The notes under the pieces: model-generated
Seen by the model: the letters and a program-made list of their open reading frames with translations, nothing else
Told to the model about the DNA's origin: nothing
Databases searched by the model: none
NCBI GenBank assembly: GCA_028673005.1
Contig: CM054114.1
Span: 21,732,880 to 21,796,879 of the forward strand
Source of the DNA: Tanypteryx hageni
Taxonomy: Eukaryota > Arthropoda > Insecta > Odonata > Petaluridae
Length of the DNA: 64,000 bases
Reading direction: 5' to 3'
Program-made: the position numbers and the translations under genes
Part shown: piece after piece, positions 59,796-64,000 of the stretch
Layout of the letters: every line of letters begins with the position of its first letter
Numbering within the stretch: position 1 is the stretch's first letter

Positions 59796-61469
59796 GGTCG
59801 AGGCCCTCAGAAATAGAACTCGCGCAATTATGACGTAGGAAGGAGTTTTGTAACGAGTTTAAATTTAAGACGAGTGTTATTACGAATTCGTCCCAAGGAC
59901 GGCGTATGGCAGGATAAAATATTGTCTCTCCTTGAAGCGAAGGCGTTGCCGTTATCCTCTGGGGAAAATAATCTCGCTGAATGAGTTGATTTTTCGAATT
60001 CATATCGGTTCGGTGAAGAATTTTTCTCGTCTGCCGCAAAACAAAAATATTGCCGTCCTCATGATCGTGTAGCATTTCTTTCATTATTAATCAGTTTGCG
60101 AAGTACCTATTATGCATTATTGCTTTGAGGAATCGAAAGAAAAAGGAAATTTTGCTGGCATAATTTCTTTATTCGTCTCAAATGGAGCAGAGCTCTCCCA
60201 CTTTATTAGTTTCTCTTATTAGGCTAATTACTTCAAAATAAAAAAAAAAATCATTTGCATCATGTCACAAAGTATCATTTATTGTGATTACGAAGGGCGA
60301 CAGTTCTAGCTCTGCCGAGATATGCGGAGGAACGGGCTTTGGTTTCTTCTTCTACCTTTTCTAGGCAGTCATATCGATTGACAAGTATCGATCTTAATGC
60401 TCGTCCTTTGGCGTTCGGTTGCGAGCCCATCCTTGGGAAACTTGGCGTAACTTGGCGCTCCAAGGAGAGCTCCACCCGCTGCTTCCATATCTTGCGGTGG
60501 CTAATCTGTCGGACCGCTTCAGGACCATCAGTCACCTGAGGGACACGGTTGCGGCAGTCGAAGCCCTTTATTTAGTTTTTTTTTGCGGCGAAAAGTGTCC
60601 CTCTTATTTGATCGCACTTCCTCGACTTACGAACTTTAGAACGTAATCTTTAAAGGATACATTTCGGATTTATTTAAAGATTTTTTAAAATGAACTGCGT
60701 TGATTCGGTCCTACCTTTTGCCCAAGTTTCTGGCTTCTATAGAATATGGAAGTAAACACGATAAATGTTCTTTCCGCTATGTCATTTTCGATTTTTGTTT
60801 ATTTTAATTAACCGCCGTGTGGTAATGCTAATGCTTTCGTTAAGGTCTTTAATCTGGAATATTCAGCAAGACATTAATTATTCATTGTAATAAAGGTAAT
60901 GATGTTTGTGTCGAGTGAATCATAATTTATTTTTATTGTTATTGAAATTCTATGTCATTAGGAGCTAAATAACTGTGATGGTTTAGTGATGTTTCAGATG
61001 ATTCTCGCTAAAAGTGTCGGGCCATGAAAGTTTCGCTATGGATTATATATTGCGAAAACAGGATGTTATGCTTAACGGGTTAAACTCGGATATCTTTGAC
61101 ACTCGTGTCTCTTCTTGCCCTTATAAGACCTTGGTCTTCCGCGAGTATTATATTATGGAGCTCATAAGTAACCGCATCCTTGGGTTGGCGTACTCGCCTC
61201 GGTTATCATTGGAATATTTATGTGCGAAGAGATCGCGTTGCCGTAGCGACATCGCTCATCTCCAAAGAAAACTATGTATACCGACGCCACGAACGCTATT
61301 ACATCTATGTCGTGCGTCTATTTTTTGCCATTAAATTTTAGACACCTCATACTTAAATCGTCCGCGTAATATTGAAATAGACGTTGGACCACGTGCCGTC
61401 AGCGGGAAGAATTGTATTCGACTCTTTATTATTTAAAGTTCTCACTTTTTTGTATGTACTAGTGGCTTG
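59796..61469. other. Unassigned DNA
   Basis: Frames at 59554-60084, 60275-60535 (minus) and 61014-61334 (plus) show no recognisable domain. No repeat ends are seen. Confidence 0.3.
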
Positions 61470-61690
61470 CCCGTTGCTACGCAACTTAAAAAATATAATA
61501 ATATAGTTCGTTCGAAGGATTTCGTGGTTTTGTTGATTTTTAAGGCTTCATATTTCCGGGTGGTCACCGCGTTGGTCGATTAGTGGACTGACTGTTGTCA
61601 GTCCATCAATTGTAAAAAGATGACTCGTCGATGGCCATATTCAAATCAAAGTCACCAATCAAATTAAATAAAGAAATGAAATTAAAATCG
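61470..61690. mobile_element. Possible element end with strong hairpin
   Basis: TACTAGTGGCTTGCCCGTTG at about 61459-61478 resembles termini of dispersed arthropod repeats. GGACTGAC-TGTT-GTCAGTCC at 61585-61604 is a perfect 8-bp stem, extendable by a T-A pair. The far boundary is not visible. Confidence 0.35.
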
Positions 61691-61790
61691 AATAAAAAAG
61701 TGACCCGATCGGGATCGAACCCGGAACTTCATATTCGCGAGCCGATATGTTACTTACTATGCCTCCCGGACTCCTCGTTTGTGTTGATTC
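61691..61790 (-). repeat. tRNA-like SINE
   Basis: On the minus strand GGGAGGCATAGTAAGTAAC (A-box-like) is followed by a CATAT/ATATG stem and a good B box, CCGGGTTCGATCCCGATC, then TCACTTTTTT, a pol III-style T run. The putative anticodon loop is 10 nt and the acceptor ends pair poorly. It is therefore tRNA-derived and not a functional tRNA. Confidence 0.5.
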
Positions 61791-63298
61791 AAATTGCTAT
61801 TCAAATAGTGTGTCATTCAAATGACCTTGCCTCGGACGGACATTCAACAAATTATTTATAAATTTGTCGTTCCATGACCATTTATCTCAGGCCCTCTTCT
61901 ACTACTTCTTCTGCTTGCGGAAGAATCGTAACTATAAGTGGGACCTATTAATCGTATTATTATTATGTCGTATAACCTCCACTTTATATAACTTAATGAG
62001 AGATCAGTGGATGTTGGTGGTCGTCCTTCGTCTTACAATATAGCCATATTATTGTTATTAAAGATGCAGATAAAAGGGCAAAAACTGACACGGAATTTAT
62101 AAGCTAGTTTTACTACAAGGAGGCTTAAAAAAACGTTCGTAATTACTGGAATCGTTTGTCATTAGTCACCTCCCGTGTTATTCGCCCTATCCCTCTAATA
62201 TTTCCTCCACGTATCCATATTTCCCCACGAAAATGGCTTTTTTTTCCCTTCATGCCGCCTGCTGTTGAGTCATGGCCATCCCTCTCTCTCTCTCTCTCTC
62301 TTCACCATGTGACTCTTGCTCACTTCCTGCGTATTAGAAAGGTGTTGGTCTGACCTTGAGAATGGGAAGTCCATTAAGCCGCTTTAAGTGTGAACTTGGT
62401 TTATTCGATGTCAAAACAAAGATTGCTTTATTTAGAGTGTGCGATTTAGTTTAGCCTAATAAACTGACATTTAAGGCCAACATTCCGGAGCATGAGCTAT
62501 ACTATTCTTTTTCGCCCACGACTTACATATTTATTTGATACCTTTATTTAGTCGTGTATTATAGGGGACCGATAATATATGACTAAAGTATGAATAGTAT
62601 CGTTACAGTGTCATCTTCAAAAAGAAAGGTTGATTAACATTTGGCCACAAATAAAACTTCCTCGCTGTTTTTCTGGCGCAAAAGCTTTCTTTTGTTCATT
62701 ATCCGAGTGGAACAGTATTTCGTGGGCAGTTCAACACGACATTCCTGTTTGGTGTCGCAGCACCATTTATTGTGCCCTCTAATTTTCAACATTTTTTAAA
62801 CAAATCATAAACTTGACCTAAGAATCAATTTTATTTTTTTGTGATTCTCTCTGTCGGTTTTGTATGGATTTAAAGGCTACGCGATTTGACAGAATCTGAT
62901 GAAATTTCGTATTTATATTCGATATCATCTGGAATGGAAGCCATGTTAAAAAGGACCTTAGCGCATGTCAATGGAGGTTTGTTTGTTCTTCTCGATTTTC
63001 TCAACATTTTTATTAAAATTCATTCAGAAATAGAGCTTAATGTAATAAATTTCAATATCTTAATATCATTCATAATAATGTATTATAATATAATTACATT
63101 ACAATATCTTAATATCATACATTAGGTGTCGGTCTAAAAAACAGCGTCCATTATATCGTATCGAGTTTTACGCCCAGCTACCGCCAAGCTGCGCCCATTC
63201 TTACACAGTAGCAGCATATTTGCTTCCAGTCAAAATATTTTCCGCGCATAAATACAAATGTAACCAACAGCATCATTGCAGGTACCAGTAGCCTACGG
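61791..63298. other. Unassigned A+T-rich DNA
   Basis: It includes a short (TC)n at 62281-62301. No gene or element end is seen. Confidence 0.35.
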
Positions 63299-64000
63299 AT
63301 ATCTACATCTACATCTACAGTTTACCCTGCAAGCCACCGCAAGGGTGTGTGGCAGGGGGTGTATTAACACCAAGGGGAAAACTCCAAAATTAGGCCTTGG
63401 TTTACGCCCCTACGCGAGGTTACTTTTGATCGCAAGTTTTATTCTGCTCAGCTATCGTTCTAGGGAAAAATGAGCCTTTGTATCTCTCTGTCCTACAGGC
63501 TATCTCTCTTATTTTACGAGGATGGTCCATTCTACCGATATAGGTGGGAGTTCTTATTATTTCTTTGATGTCGCTGGAGAAAGTACTCGTTCTAAATCAT
63601 TCAAGAAGTTTTAACCTAGCACGTGATCGACGCTCAGCTAGTGATTCCCATCCTAAGTCCTGTATCAAGCCTGTAACGCTTATATTTCTATCATAACAAT
63701 TTTTGACGAATCTAGCAGCTTTTCGCTGCACTTTCTCTAACTCGGTGATTAAACCTTTCTCGTACGGATCCCATATGCTCGACGCATACTCTAGCAGCGG
63801 TCTAACTAAAGAAAAGTAACATGTCTCTTTGACTTTTTCTTCGCTTTTACCTACTATCCGTTTGATGAATCCTAGTTTTTGCTTAGCTTTCCCGGATATA
63901 TTTCGTATGTGTGTGTCCCACGAGAGGTTACTTGTTAAAATGACACCTAAGTATTTGACGGATTCGGATAATTTTAGATGTACGCCTTCTATACTGTAAT
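63299..64000 (-). mobile_element. CR1/Jockey-like LINE, copy 3 (runs off the window)
   Basis: On the minus strand it ends in a (GTAGAT)n tail at 63299-63318. The 3' UTR (63319-63419) has CCCTGCC, CACC/GGTG and TTGCAGGGTAA as in copy 1. The reverse transcriptase frame continues past the end of the window. Confidence 0.85.
63420..64000 (-). pseudogene. Reverse transcriptase C-terminal part, one internal stop
   Basis: On the minus strand: VKYLGVILTSNLSWDTHIR, KVKETCYFSLVRPLLEYA, IWDPYEKGLITELEKVQR, AARFVKNCYD, then LLE-stop-FRTSTFSSDIKEI and ending FFPRTIAEQNKTCDQK. It aligns along its length with 1763-2650. One TGA (63597-63599) interrupts the frame at a place where CGA would fit, a typical CpG decay. 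The N-terminal part lies outside the window, so completeness is unknown. Confidence 0.8.

Overview
The window is eukaryotic nuclear DNA, most likely from an arthropod and probably an insect. It is A+T-rich and has no bacterial-style gene packing. Its recognisable content is the usual arthropod repeat set: CR1/Jockey-type LINE fragments, tRNA-derived SINEs, a hAT transposon with many short hAT derivatives, and hairpin-headed elements of Helentron/HINE type. I cannot name the species. I see no host gene I would call with confidence. Most open frames are chance frames, are read through polypyrimidine tracts, or lie inside repeats. The best host-exon candidate is a weak one at 36386-36622 on the minus strand.

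Region by region. 0-3 kb: a tandem-module repeat (family G) and a 5'-truncated LINE (copy 1). 5-10 kb: hAT miniatures (5182-5693; 7490-8094 with a second one nested inside; 9013-9285 and 9294-9515 in one target), a head-to-head pair of tRNA-Gly-like SINEs, and polypyrimidine and CpG-rich DNA. 10-20 kb: a G-quadruplex motif, a LINE-like 3' tail, two well-dated hAT miniatures (12741-13395; 15173-15503), a pogo-like MITE, a near-identical second copy of family G, and minisatellites. 21-27 kb: family A copies (one split by a 1.2-kb insertion), a 104-bp (TC)n and family F. 29-41 kb: a foldback element (family D), a tRNA-like SINE, family C copies, a hAT miniature, and a family A copy broken twice. 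44-50 kb: families F, B and A plus another hAT miniature. 52-59 kb: LINE copy 2, a full family C element with a 46-bp perfect palindrome, a 2.2-kb hAT element with a broken Buster/ZBED5-like transposase, an intact family A copy and a 20-bp minisatellite. 61-64 kb: a tRNA-like SINE and LINE copy 3, which runs off the window.

How the parts relate. Ten hAT miniatures carry an 8-bp target duplication of the form nnnTAnnn. That is the Buster-group signature and agrees with the one transposase relic here. Families A and C begin with a hairpin, carry an inverted copy of its first arm near the 3' end, then a second hairpin and a T-run. This is the plan of Helentron-like non-autonomous elements. Families A, F and G share a block around GAACCnnTGGACCGATTTT next to a GTCTG/GTCCG simple repeat. 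This shared architecture across otherwise different repeats is the most unusual structure I found. All statements come from reading the sequence by eye. No alignment, folding or database search was run.
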